Source: Tetrahymena elliotti 4EA
Taxonomy: Eukaryota > Ciliophora > Oligohymenophorea > Hymenostomatida > Tetrahymenidae
Reading direction: 5' to 3'
NCBI GenBank assembly: GCA_000231825.2
Contig: JH720295.1
Coordinates: 16,832 to 80,831, forward strand
Length of the DNA: 64,000 nt
In this document: one piece after another, positions 13,101-25,000 of the stretch
Layout of the letters: each line of letters begins with the position of its first letter
How positions within the stretch are numbered: position 1 is the stretch's first letter
Made by a program: the position numbers and the translations under genes
The notes under the pieces: model-generated
The model's input: the letters and a program-made list of their open reading frames with translations, nothing else
What the model was told of the DNA's origin: nothing
Databases searched by the model: none

Positions 13101-14090
13101 TAAATGGATCAAGAAAGAATTGAAAAAGAAAAAGATAGATACGAAATGATTATGTCTAGCTATCAAAATCAAGGCATAAGTGAAGATGATATGGACAGAA
13201 AAGTCAATTATCGTCTTTGCACTATTGATGAAGTTCCTGACTGGATTAAGGCTCCTGTAAATAAAAATTATTTCTTTCATTGTTCAAAATTATTTATAAA
13301 AATAATATTTAAATAGCCTGAGAAAGAATCTGAAATTAAAGTTTATGGCAGAGGTTCCAGATAGAGAAAACAAATTAATTATTGTGACACACTCACTGAT
13401 CTTTAATTTGCTAAAATGATTGAAGACGGAAAGAATCCAGTAAATAATCAATTTAGTTATTAACTAATTATTGTTTAAGATATTATTTTATTCTAATCTT
13501 TTTTTTTCATTCAAAAGTATAAAAATGGAGAAAAGATCAATATTGATGACTACATGAGTGAAGATGAAGAGGATGATTTTGATGATGAAGATGATGAGGA
13601 AGATTACAGAGCTAATATCTCAGATAGAAGAGAGAGAAAACTATAATAGTAATAATTACTAGATTAATAATAATAACCTACAGATCCAACTTAGTTTGAT
13701 AACCCAGATGCATTACCCTCTTAAAAGTAAATGTCTTCTGAAGAATAGAAAAAGGTTGCTGAAGAATCTAAAAAAGCAGCTGCTGGAAGAAAAGGAAGAC
13801 CTAGCAAATAAGAAGTACTTTCAAAGAAACAAACAAGTGATTCCCAAAATAATTCTGTAACCAAGTAAGAATATGATGATAAGAGTGCTCGTAAGATTAA
13901 AAAGCTTAAAGTTGATGATGATGATGTACAAAGCTAAAACAGCTAATAGCAATAACAAGGAAGCACAGGCCAAAGATAAACCAGAACTAGAGGACAATAA
14001 AATGGTAGAAGTAAAGTGGATTATGAAGATAAAATATACATGGAGGAAGAAGACCAATACAACGAACTTGAAGATGAAGACGACGCTTGA
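7119..14090 (+). CDS. BRG1: SWI/SNF chromatin-remodelling ATPase, Brahma/BRG1 type, 14 exons, 1225 aa
   Basis: ATP-dependent nucleosome remodeller, catalytic subunit of a SWI/SNF complex in the nucleus. Exons: 7119-7148, 7572-7661, 8064-8663, 9500-9869, 10267-10487, 10549-10737, 10803-10925, 11123-11416, 11479-11658, 11721-11987, 12577-13017, 13080-13256, 13317-13439, 13518-14090; phases agree and sum to 1226 codons. Order: QLQ motif (about 62-92, [19 protein letters not shown]), HSA helix (about 255-320), helicase motif I DEMGLGKT (about 443), motif II DEGH (about 546), [19 protein letters not shown] (about 812), DRAHRIG (about 840), then the SnAC region with YGRGSRQRK. The tail is acidic and Gln-rich with one AT-hook-like GRKGRPSK. 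No bromodomain follows, unlike metazoan BRG1. The first two tiny exons are the least certain part; the intron after exon 1 could hide another small exon. Helicase motifs make the family call firm. Confidence 0.95.
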
Positions 14091-15997
14091 TAGAATGTGT
14101 TTAATACTTATATAGATTTGAAGGCTGATTGACATAAATAAATAGATAGATAGCAAAGTAATTAAAATAACCAAACAATCAACCAATTATACATATAAAC
14201 AAACAAAAAAATAAATAAATAAATAAAACAAAATAACATACTTGCTTGCTTCCTTACTTGCTATTTATTGCAAAATTAATTATAAAAATAAAAAAACAAA
14301 TTTAAATAAAATTCAAGAAAATTAACATTTTCTGTTTTATAATTTATAAATAATGTAAGCTGTTTCTCTCTACAGTAAATTCAATAAATAATATTCTTAA
14401 ATTCATTCATTTTATTTTATAATTTGTTTGGTTGAAAAAGTTTATATAAAAAATTTTTTTAGATTTTATGTATTCATTTAATTAACATTTTTTTCCTTAT
14501 TCGTGTTTTTTGCCATCTTATCCATAAATTAAATATATTAAAAGTTGTTAATTTAAACAAAATTTGGAGATGATGATTTTCATTTTTGGATAGAGAGCTT
14601 AAATGCTCAATAATCAAATCAAATTCTTATTATCTAATTATTAAAAAATAATTTACTTGAAAAGTTAAATCAAATTTAAAACTATTTTTCTTAACTTTTT
14701 GAATAATAATTTACTGTGATAGTTATCACATGTCTGTCTTACAGACTAATTGACTTTTCTAATTTAAAAAAAATATCAACAAAGCTTTCTTAGATTAATT
14801 ATTTAGTATTTTTGAATGACTGATTACGATTAAAACAGACAAATTTGTTTTTGTTTTAATATTTTTTGATAGCTATCACATGTCTGTCTGTCTATTCAGA
14901 CTTATTGACTTTTGTGACTTCAAAAGAATATTAATAAAGCTTTCTTAGATTAATTATTTTGTATTTAATGAATGATTGGTTACTATTAAAACAGATAAAT
15001 TTGTTTTTGTTTTAATATTTTTAACTTTATTTAATGCTATTTTGAACCAATATTCCATTCAATAGTGAAAATAATCTAAAATAATACTATTCTATTGAGT
15101 ATTAAATTGAATTGTTAAATGTTAAGAATAATTTTAATAGTTTAAATTTATAAATAATTTAATTTCTTCAAATTTACTCAAAATTTTACTTCTCGAATTT
15201 AATTGATTTCTTTATATTTTATACGGAATTTTTTGTACTTCTTTTTGTGTCTTTATCATAAAATAAAGATAAATTAGATAAATTTCTAAATTATTCCAAA
15301 TTTACTTAAGAAAAATTTTGGAATTCGACAACTTTCTTAATCTTCTATGAAAATATCAAAATACTTTGATATTCGAAAATTAAATTTAATGAATAATTAT
15401 TTATTTATTTATCAAATAACGAAATGAATAGAAAATAATTCATATAAAAAAAAAATAAAAATTTTCCTTTTGATTGATTTTTTAAATTGAAAATAAGTCT
15501 CTTACTTTTATGTTTTATTTTATTTAATATTTTTTGTTAATACTTATTGAGTAGCTAGCTGATTATTACTAACAAGCAAAGCTAAATCTTAAATGTAATT
15601 AAGGATTATAACACGAATAGATAGAAAGAAATAAAAATCTTATATAAACTTATTATAGTCTGAATGAAGAATGAATGAATGTAAAGTTGCTCTATTTGGG
15701 AATATCTATTAATTAAAATTATAAAAATTAGCTAAAATTTATTGAGTTGTAATATTGTATTTTTTTACGCGAAATTTATGAAAAATTAAATGATCGACCT
15801 GAACCACATATTTTATAAAGCAAATAGATATCAATCAAACTATAAACAAAAATCAATCAAATAATTACTCCTAAAAACATCACAAATAAATCAATATTTA
15901 TTTATTTATTCTTCTTAAAGCACCTATTAAATTATCTTTCTATTTATTTATTAATTTATTTATATTCATATACATATACATCCATAGACATATCATT
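14091..15997. other. Intergenic region, BRG1 3' flank to cyclic-nucleotide-domain gene
   Basis: About 1.9 kb of AT-rich DNA without a gene on either strand. It contains BRG1 termination sequence, a two-copy tandem repeat and the promoter of the next gene. Confidence 0.6.
14718..15021. repeat. Two-copy imperfect tandem repeat, unit about 150 bp
   Basis: Unit 1 (14718-14867) and unit 2 (14868-about 15021) both begin GATAG(T/C)TATCACATGTCTGT, share TTCTTAGATTAATTATTT in the middle and end with TTTGTTTTTGTTTTAATATT. They differ by scattered substitutions and short indels, so the duplication is not brand new. Confidence 0.85.
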
Positions 15998-18900
15998 ATG
16001 TCGTCTTCTCCTTTTACTAAACAAAGAGCTAAATCTTAAACAAAATCTACTTAGAATACACAAAATAAAACAACCCTTTCTACATTTGACACCTAACAAG
16101 ACGAATTTAAATTAAATGAGTAACATTTGAGGAGCATACTGTATGATTTTAACTCCTCAACAACAACTCAAGAAAAGCTATTCCAATTGAAAAACTGCCT
16201 TAATGAATTACCTTTGGAAATGATCAGAAATGTTGCATTTCTTCCATAAGATGATGATGAATCCAACATTAGAGAGCCTAAAACCTCTAAGGAAATACTT
16301 AATACAACTTAAGGCTTTACAAATAAAATGAAAATATCTTTTATGAGGATAAAGAGTTCCCTCAATTCTAATGTAAATGCTACTACACTTAAAAATTTCT
16401 TCATAAAAGCTTAGGAAGAAAATGATAGAATAAAATAAAACTACTCACATATATCAATTCCTAGAGATAATTAAGACCTCGAGTTGAAAGAAAGAAGCTT
16501 AACTCCTAAAGCAAATGAGATGTTTTTGACTCCATAAAATAAGAAAGGAAATATTTAGTTTGCTAAAACTTAATAAAAGACAAAAAATTCTTTTTAACTT
16601 TAGCTAACTGAAAATATCCATACAAAAAAAAGAAGAAACCACGCTATAGAAAACGAAAGGGACTGTCAAATTAAATAAGCAAAATCAATTTTGCAAATCA
16701 CTACAGACCAAGAAAGGATTTTAGACAAAAATATTTAAGAAAAGCAACTCAATTCTAATGTAAATAATCTTTAATTAAAAATTATTCTAGCTTCAAAACG
16801 AGAACTAAATAAACTCAATAACCAATCCAATGCATAAATTAATTAATTAATTTAAGTTACTTTTACTCTAAATACCTACTACCTCTTCATCACTTCAATA
16901 GACAATCATCATTATTTCTTTATAATTCCTCTCATAAATAAATCACAAGAATCTCATTCTCATTTTATCATTTCAGCAAAATTAAATAACCATGCAATTT
17001 TCATTTTTTTAAACTAAATTTTATGGGAAATTTAATAAAAAATCTAAGATGTAAAATTTAAAATATTAATTCCTCATCATTTTTTTTTGATTTATAGAAA
17101 CAAATAGAGTTTTTTTTAGATTTATTGTTGAAAGATAATAAATAATATGAAAAATTAATTAAATTAAATCTTAGAAAGATTTTTAAACAAAAATAAATTG
17201 CAATCTGAAGATATGAAAGAAGCATATTTTTGATAGAATGAATACTTTACTGGCAACAGATATAATTTAATTTTCAAACCAACTTAAAAATATCTTCTAA
17301 ACATTTTGCAACAATTTTTTTGAATTGAATTGAGGGTAGGCTAATCATCTTTTTATAAATTCTCAGAGCTCATTAGTCTTCTCTAATTTAACTTTTATTA
17401 TGTTGTTCAATTAAATAAAATTGTACAAGGAATTAACAATAAATATTTAAAGTTAAATACTACCTACCTTTTAGTTTATCAGAAAATAAAATGTGATGAT
17501 TTTTTCCAAAATAAATTTAATTTAAAATAAAAAAGTATAAAATTTTAATGTACATTAGCTATAAACATATTGTTTAATTTGGGATTTTAAAAAGAATTTA
17601 TTGAGTTTGTTTGATCAATTTATTGTTTTTAAGATTTTGTTGAAGTAATTTTTATTAAATTTTATTAGAATAATATTTTTGATACTCCTTCGAGCTCTTA
17701 TGACAATTCTAAGTCTACTAATGATAAATCTACATCAAGAAAGTTATCAAGCAATATATATAGAAAATATTAAGATAATTAAGACTCTATCAAAATGTTT
17801 GAAGTATCTAACTAGTTTTATGATGTACCTGTAAGTTAAAAATTGGCTTCTCAGAAGTAATATAGTAATAATAATAGTGTATTTTATGCGGATCAGCAAG
17901 AATAAAGTATTCTAACAAGCAAAAGTAAGGCTATTAGAAGTATCTCTAATCAGGCAGGAAGAAATAGAAACTAATTTATTGATTTAAAAAATTAAAATGA
18001 AGACAATTCATTTAATGAATTTAACAATCATAGTAAGATGGAACGTACTTCAAAATTACCTAGTTTTTATACAAAAAAAGATTTTAGTCCTTAATTTAGA
18101 ACAAGTGGCTAGCAAGTTAATACTGAAGGAAGTGACTTAAAATCAAATAGCAAAACACCTCATAAATAAAATAGATTTAGCCCAAGTCCTAATTAAAAGA
18201 AAGATTTTAACTCATAAGAAGAAATTTGTTTCTTCTAAAGGAAAGTTAGAAGAAATGCTCTTATTGATTTAAGAAAGCTGAACCCAAATATTTAAAAAAT
18301 GACCCAATATTCTAAAGATTTTATTCCTCCTTGGCTACGTGCTAGACCTGATTTTTTAAAATTATACTTGCAAGATTAAATTAATAAAAACCTGATGCTT
18401 CCATCTATCTTTGTTAAAGAGTAAATTAGTTATTTTTTTCATAATTATTTCTTCTATTCTAATTTATTTTTATCATACATAAGCTATGTTTTAAGAACTA
18501 TGACTGAAAGGTAAGAAACCCATAAATACCTTAAGTCTATTCCTTAATTCTCTCAGCTAGAATCAGAAGTCATTGATATTATCTCAAAAAAAATAAAAGT
18601 TGAAATCTTCTATTCAGGAGATTCAAGTAAGCATTTAGATTTTTTATATATTTATTTATATCCCTCAATCTCTCAAAAATCATAGCTCTTACTTAGCTGA
18701 TAAGATTGAATTTTTAGAATTAAAGTAAAATTATGAATGAAAAATAAATTACCAGGTTTTGATATTCTTATAAAAATAATTTTCAGGGTTTATAATAGTT
18801 ATAAATTTTAATTGAATAGATATTTTTTGATTTTTTTCATGTTAAAATAATTTGTAATAAATCTAGTTTAAGAAATAAATGATGTTTGTTAAAACATTAC

Positions 18901-20013
18901 CATATTGTATGATGGAAAAGTAACAAGAATCTTTAGAGATTTAAAGGAAGAATAGCTAGAAAAAAATGTTGCTTTGAATACTACATTATTGAGAAAATAA
19001 TCTTTCAATTAGTTTAGTCTAAAATCTGAAAATAATTGTATTTTATTTACTCTGAATGCTTAAGATTTAAAAGAAATTGATAAAGAATTTGTCACAAGTA
19101 TTTCAAATGATTTTCAAATCATGTTAACTCTACACGATTTTTTCCATAAATATGAGCCAAAAACTCTTAAATAAATATCAAACTCTACAAAAGGCAAGCT
19201 TCTTTTTCCTGGAGAGAATATCTTCAAGATAGGTGATCCTTCAAATGAAATTTTTTTTATCTATTTTGGAAAAGTTGAAAAGAAAAAAGTCTTTTACTCA
19301 CAAGAAAATAACAGATGGCCAATAGTAATTCTAATTAAATTCTATAAAATCATATTTACTTTAATATTTTGTATCATAAATTCTTTTCTAAAGAAAAAAA
19401 GCAACAATATAAGAGAAATGCAAGAAAAAGGAGAAGATTTAAGTTTTTAGCAATAGAATTATGGTTATAGAGTTTTCACTAAAAATTTCACTAACTCTAA
19501 ATTTTTAGGTAAGACAGATTTCTTTGGTGATTAAGAAATGGTTTATGAAGTAGGTAGAAGAACTGAAGCAACAGCTATCGAACCTACATTCTTGCTATGG
19601 CTGGACAGACAAACGTTTTTAAACATCTTAAGTTTGGAGGATTTAAATTAGCTGTGCAAATTTAGATCATAAAAACCAATAAAACTTACTCCTGAGCATA
19701 ACCCTGAATACTATTTTAAGTTAGAAAAAAAGAATAAATTCTAAGTAATTAATTATATAAATAATTAATAAAATAATAAATTACAATAAAACTAATAGAG
19801 AGAAAGAATAATTAATGCTTTGGATGTAGTTTTCAAATGCGAAAACAATTTATCTTAACTTGAGAAAGTAAAATAAATATATATGACAAATAATTATTTT
19901 ATTATTTTTCAATCAATTAAAAATAGCTTGAAAAGAGAATAGAGCCATTTAAAAAATAGATTCTTGCTAAATATGACATCAAAAAGAAGCAAAGCACAAC
20001 ATTTTACTCTTGA
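15998..20013 (+). CDS. Cyclic nucleotide-binding-domain protein, about 988-1011 aa
   Basis: Probable exons 15998-17050, 17669-18420, 18484-18626, 18867-19867 and 19927-20013; all phases agree and sum to 1012 codons. The last four are well supported. Linking exon 1 (Ser/Gln/Asn-rich, no known domain) across 17051-17668 is less certain, and its end may instead be a separate gene. The C-terminal half shows two cyclic-nucleotide-binding-like folds: one starting LKSIPQFSQLESEVIDII, and a second with GENIFKIGDPSNEIFFI and FFGDQEMVYEVGRRTEATA. The second has an FG and a late Arg as in the phosphate-binding cassette, but not the usual FGE core, so ligand binding is uncertain. No kinase or channel domain is present, so it is likely a regulatory or scaffold protein. 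A 69-nt in-frame segment (19325-19393) has intron-like ends and a hydrophobic translation; it is probably spliced out. Confidence 0.75.
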
Positions 20014-20039
20014 ATTCATATACATTTTTCATTTAAAAT

Positions 20040-20570
20040 TAATTTACTTACTAACTTATCCACTCAATTAAAATCTTATTTGTATCTATCTATTTTCCAA
20101 TTATTCCTAATTTATTTATTTATCCATCCCTTTAATTGATTGATTGTATATTTTGATCTTACTAAAAACTTAATTAATATCTTCAAATATTTATATGAAA
20201 ATGTTTCCTATTTTTATATTTAATTATCCCTTAAACTATACATACATTTTTTATTGATAATGAACTTACTTATTAGTTTATTTAATATCTTCAGAAGATA
20301 TAAATGTTTCCTATTTTTATAATTATTTATCCCTTAAATTATACATTTTTTATTGATAATTAACTTACTAATCTACTTAATTAATATCTTCTTATATCTT
20401 ATTTTTATTTTCCAATATTTCGTAATTTAAATTTATCCCTTTAATTGGAAATTTTTTGATTTGTAACTAAGTTACTTACTTATTTATTTACTCAATTAAT
20501 ATTTTAAATTTATTTTCCAATTTTTCCAATATAAAAAATGTATTTTTTGAAAATTGTTCATTTAAAATTA
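20040..20570. repeat. Degenerate tandem repeat, unit about 100-107 bp, four to five copies
   Basis: Units begin at about 20040, 20158, 20265, 20364 and 20465. Each starts with a CTTACTNA-type stretch, then (C/T)TTAATTAATATCTTC, a TTTCCTATTTTTAT or TTTTCCAAT block, a TTATCCCTT block and ATTTTTTATTGATAAT. The second and third copies are closest; the outer ones have drifted. Confidence 0.65.
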
Positions 20571-21452
20571 ACTTGCTTATTTATGCTATTTGATTCATTA
20601 ATTTTTGTTTTTTTTATCAAAAGATTTTTTTACAAAATTAAATTTTTAAATGAAATGAATTATTTAATTAATTAATTAATAAAAAAATAAAGAAAAGACC
20701 CATAATAACAAGAATTTAAATTTGTACTTGTATTTCAATTATCCTAAGTATATATATTTAGATTCTATTTTAATAAATTATCTATGAGTTCGATGATGAG
20801 TTTATTTTAACGGCTTATGATTCATGATTATAATCTGTGCATCACCACTCTGAACTATCTGTTTTTTAAAATACTATTTTTATTTAATCTATTATAAAAC
20901 CAACCTGGTTTATTGTTTAAATACAATTAATATTTTCTAAAAATTAAATGAAATGAAATCTTATTCATTTTATCTTATAATTTTTTTAAATGAACTAAAA
21001 TTATTTTTATGAAAATCCATTAAATTTTAACAAACTTTTAAATTATATGATATTTAATTAATATAAACAATTATTAAACCTTTTTTCTTATTCTTAAATT
21101 TTTGGACTTAAATTGTTTGTTCTATTATCAAAAATTTCTAATTAATATCAAAAATATCAGTAAAATTTCTAAATAATTAACAAAAATTTAATTAATTTTT
21201 CAATGCAATTCTTAAATTTACTTGAACATATATATTAAAGATTAATTTTTCAATAAAACCTAATTAATGATATTTTATCTACTTTTTTTTAATTAATTAG
21301 TCAATAAAGCTTTTTTAAATAATATTTTTATTAAGATTTTAATCAGTCTAAACAATTAATTTTGTTTGCTTTCTTTTATGATCATTAAAAATATAATAAG
21401 ATAATAAGAAATGAAATAATTTTTATTGCCTTTTACCTCTATAAGTTAAAAA

Positions 21453-21468
21453 AGTTCCCTAGGGTACT

Positions 21469-21498
<30 letters not shown>
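21453..21498. repeat. 16-bp near-palindrome followed by (TA)n
   Basis: AGTTCCCTAGGGTACT (21453-21468) is one mismatch from the perfect palindrome AGTACCCTAGGGTACT and runs straight into about 30 nt of alternating TA. The same arrangement occurs at 47569-47599. Confidence 0.7.
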
Positions 21499-21506
<8 letters not shown>

Positions 21507-22066
21507 TCAACGTTTTTTAATATCTCTTAGAAAATTTTATCAAAAGTTTCTAAAGTGCAACAGAATCAGTTCAAAATTTTTTTTGCATAAAAGATTAAAA
21601 TAAATATTTTACTAAAAAAGTTAAAGTAATTTATTGTTAATAATAACAAAGTGTTCCAATATTTCTTGGAAGTTTTTTTAAAAATAACCAAAAAGTTAAT
21701 ATTTTGAATAGAGATAGATATTAATAATTTAATTTATTCAAAAAGAATGGAAAGATTAAGAGCTAGATAGATGGAAAAAAATAATTTAAAAAAAGATGAA
21801 ATAAAATGATTATGAAAGAGTTTGTTTAAGGTCAAAATTTATTACATTTTAGAAACAGACAAAATTTATTAAATGAATGAAGATGAGAAATAGATAAATT
21901 TGTTATAGAGTTTGTATGTTTATTTGTTACTTTTTTAGTTTGTTTTTTTAATTATTAAGTGGAAGGAGGAAAATTATCTAAAAATAAATGAATGAATTCA
22001 TTTTATTTAATTTAATTATTGAGAGTCGAGTCGAATTGATTGATTTTCATTTGATTGTTTTTACTT

Positions 22067-25000
22067 TCAAAGTAAATTTGGAATATTTTTCAAGTTTTCA
22101 CTTTAGCGTTAAGAAGACAAAATATATTTTCTTTTGAAGGCAGAACTATTTCTGCTGTTACTTGAACCATCATCCTTTTCTCTTTTGTTGTAGAATCTTC
22201 TATTTTAGATATTGCTTAATTCTATTGATTAATTGCTTGAAAATCTCTCTAATTAGTTTTTACTGTTGTTTCTAACAGAAACATCAGTCTTTACTCTTTA
22301 TGAAGAACTTATAATTTCGTCTATTTAGCCATTAAGATTTTGTTATTATTTTTTATTTGTTAGATTTATATCATTTGAAGAGAGTCGACTTAAATCATTG
22401 TACATATAGCTACTGTAATCAACAAGCAATTTAGAGAAATATGGCTATTTTATTTTGCTATTTGAAGGGTTTTAATTTTTGAATTTGGAAGATTAAAGAA
22501 CATTTTGTAATTATTTTTAAGGAATCTTTATTCTACTTTTAGAATGACTTTAAGATCTAGAAGAATTGAAATCTCCTTAAGCTTTTGGTGAGAGCTAATT
22601 ATATTTTTTGGTATTGAAACTACGTTAGACATCAGAATATTTCACAATGTAATCTGTATCAGTTTTTGATTGAATAACTTCACTATTATTTTTTATATTA
22701 TTATTCTTTCCAATCGTGGCACTACTTGTGTTTTAGTTTTATGTAGATTTTGTTATATCATTAGTCTCTGTTTGAACTGTTGTATCTACACTTATTTTAG
22801 ACATTACTTTTTAAAATTTTGATTTATTTTTTTCATTCAGAATTGCATCAATACCAGCAATCTACTATGTCTCTCCAGACAAAGCACTGTTGCAAGATTC
22901 TTTTTCATTTAAAATATTTCATTAAATTTATTTTTTATTTAATAAAATGATGGGGAGAAAGGGGGTAGATTAAGGGTGCATATTGCCTTATTTATATTAT
23001 ATCATGGTAGATATAAAGATCTACCCTTATTTCTACCCTGCCCCCAATAATTTGTATTAAATTTATTTTGCATTTAGTAAATTTGAATCAATTAATTTTA
23101 TTTATAGAATAATTTTTGTTTACTTTTAACGACTGGAGGTAATTGCTTTTAAATAGTAAAAGAATATGAGAGTTTTTGAGGCTAGGTATATGGATCACAT
23201 TAAGATTGAGATCTTTTGCTTTTGCCTTAAACAATTTAGGCTAATGGATTTTAAACTTTATTATTTTATTTGTATTTGATAAGAGTTGGAAGGAAAATGT
23301 TATTTTTATCTTATTCTAAAAGACTTAAACTTTTTTAAGTTTCTTGTTTAGATATTAGCTCAATTAAAGGCTTTGACTTTTCTTAAATAACCTCATATTC
23401 TTGGTAATTGCTCAGATTAGAAGAGGGATATTTGATTTAACTTGAATCTAAATTACTGACTGATATTAAATTATTTTAAGATTGTATAATAGAATCTTTA
23501 ATATTTAATTCTTTTAAAAGGCATTCTATTTCTTAATCTTAATTGCAAATCTTTTGTTAATACTAGTTATGTCTATCTATCATATCTTGAAATGATTTAG
23601 CTTATTATTCAAATGTTCTTAATAATTTAATTCTGAGTTCCCCAGTGTATTCTTTGATTTTCTATTAAATTATTAAATGAAGATAAATTTTAATATTACC
23701 CATTTAAATATTAATTAATACTTGTAACAAATCTATTCTGTTTAACGAAAATTTTTCAAGTTTTTGAATAGAAATCTGCTTGTTTTATTTCAAAGATACC
23801 AGCTTTACATTATTGTTATAATCTTTAAGAAGTTATTTGCAAGATGAATCATTAGATTACAAGTGATTTAAACTAATCATTGGGTCTTATTATTCCTAGT
23901 TCATAGCTAATTAATGTTCTTATTCAATCAAATTAATTCTGTCTGAAATATATGAAATATCTTTGTAACATTCTGTCTCCAACTCGAAATGCTTTTAAAT
24001 TTCAAACTTTAACTTTTAAGCTTCCTCTTTAGTAAAAACACTATCGTTTATAATATTACCTATTTTTTATAAATTGTTTAAATTCACTAAATACACCACA
24101 TTAAATTTAGATTTCACTATTTAACATTTATTTAATCCAAATACAATCAAATTTTAAATTGCGAGATATTTTTAATAATTTTTGTAATTTTTGGATGGGT
24201 TGAAATAAAATAAAGTAAGATAGATAAAATAATTATTATAACTAATTTACTTTGCTCAGAATTCAAGTCATCTCTGGCTTCTTCAACTAGCTTTTTTAAG
24301 ATATTATTCTGACGTTAGAGACCTTCAACGAGTTAAGCATAGTTTGCTACATGCTGGGATGAAGTTACTTCGTTTTTAAATAAAATATTTTTAATTCTCT
24401 TAGCATGGGAGGCATAGAGTAAACTATTCATGGTGTCTTCGTAGCTAGAGTTAGCGATAGAAATAGTTGCTATCATGAGTGTTCTGCAATTACCTCCTAA
24501 ACTATTTTTCAGCATCCTAGTTAATTTAGAATTTCTGTAAGGAACATGATTATTTCTATTTCCCTTAGAGAGCTAGTTAATGCAGTAACCTAGTACTATT
24601 ATTATTTAATTGAAAAATATAAATTAATATTAAATACTTATTTCTTTCTTTTTATCATTAATTAATTTTCTTTTACCTAAAAGAGATTAATTTATTTTTT
24701 GAGTTTCTTATTAGTTCTATGATACTCCTGATTTCTCAGAGCCTGCTAAGTCAACTAGAGTCAAGGTTGAGAATTAAGTTGATTCATTGATGCCCTGGTT
24801 AATATCTTTGTATTGTAAATGGATTTAGACAATAGCATGAGAACGAGAAGAAAGAGAATTGAGTGTTGTTGCATCGACTGTTCTGTTTTTATTTCCAAAA
24901 TCAATTAAACTTTAAATTTACTCACTATCAGCTATTTGAACCTCTGTAACATTAGCTAGAATAGTTCCTTTAATAGGGTCTTCCCTCAGTTCAAGATTTT

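Larger units (their letters stand above)
20014..22066. other. Convergent intergenic region between cyclic-nucleotide gene and kinesin
   Basis: About 2 kb of AT-rich DNA between two 3' ends. I see no gene. It holds a degenerate tandem repeat next to the upstream gene and a palindrome plus TA run, listed separately. Confidence 0.6.

Noticed and set aside
13821..14186. Minus-strand hydrophobic frame and an overlapping plus-strand frame at the BRG1 end
   Set aside because: Both are out-of-frame readings of the last BRG1 exon, whose own frame continues cleanly from the SnAC region to TGA.
17098..17205. Possible extra exon (starting KQIEFFLDLLLKDNK) in the cyclic-nucleotide gene
   Set aside because: It has an acceptor-like TTTATAG before it but no GTA donor before the in-frame TGA, so it was not included.
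22961..22977. GGGGGTAGATTAAGGGT as a possible telomere remnant
   Set aside because: There is no run of GGGGTT or GGGTTT units; the inverted-repeat reading explains it better.
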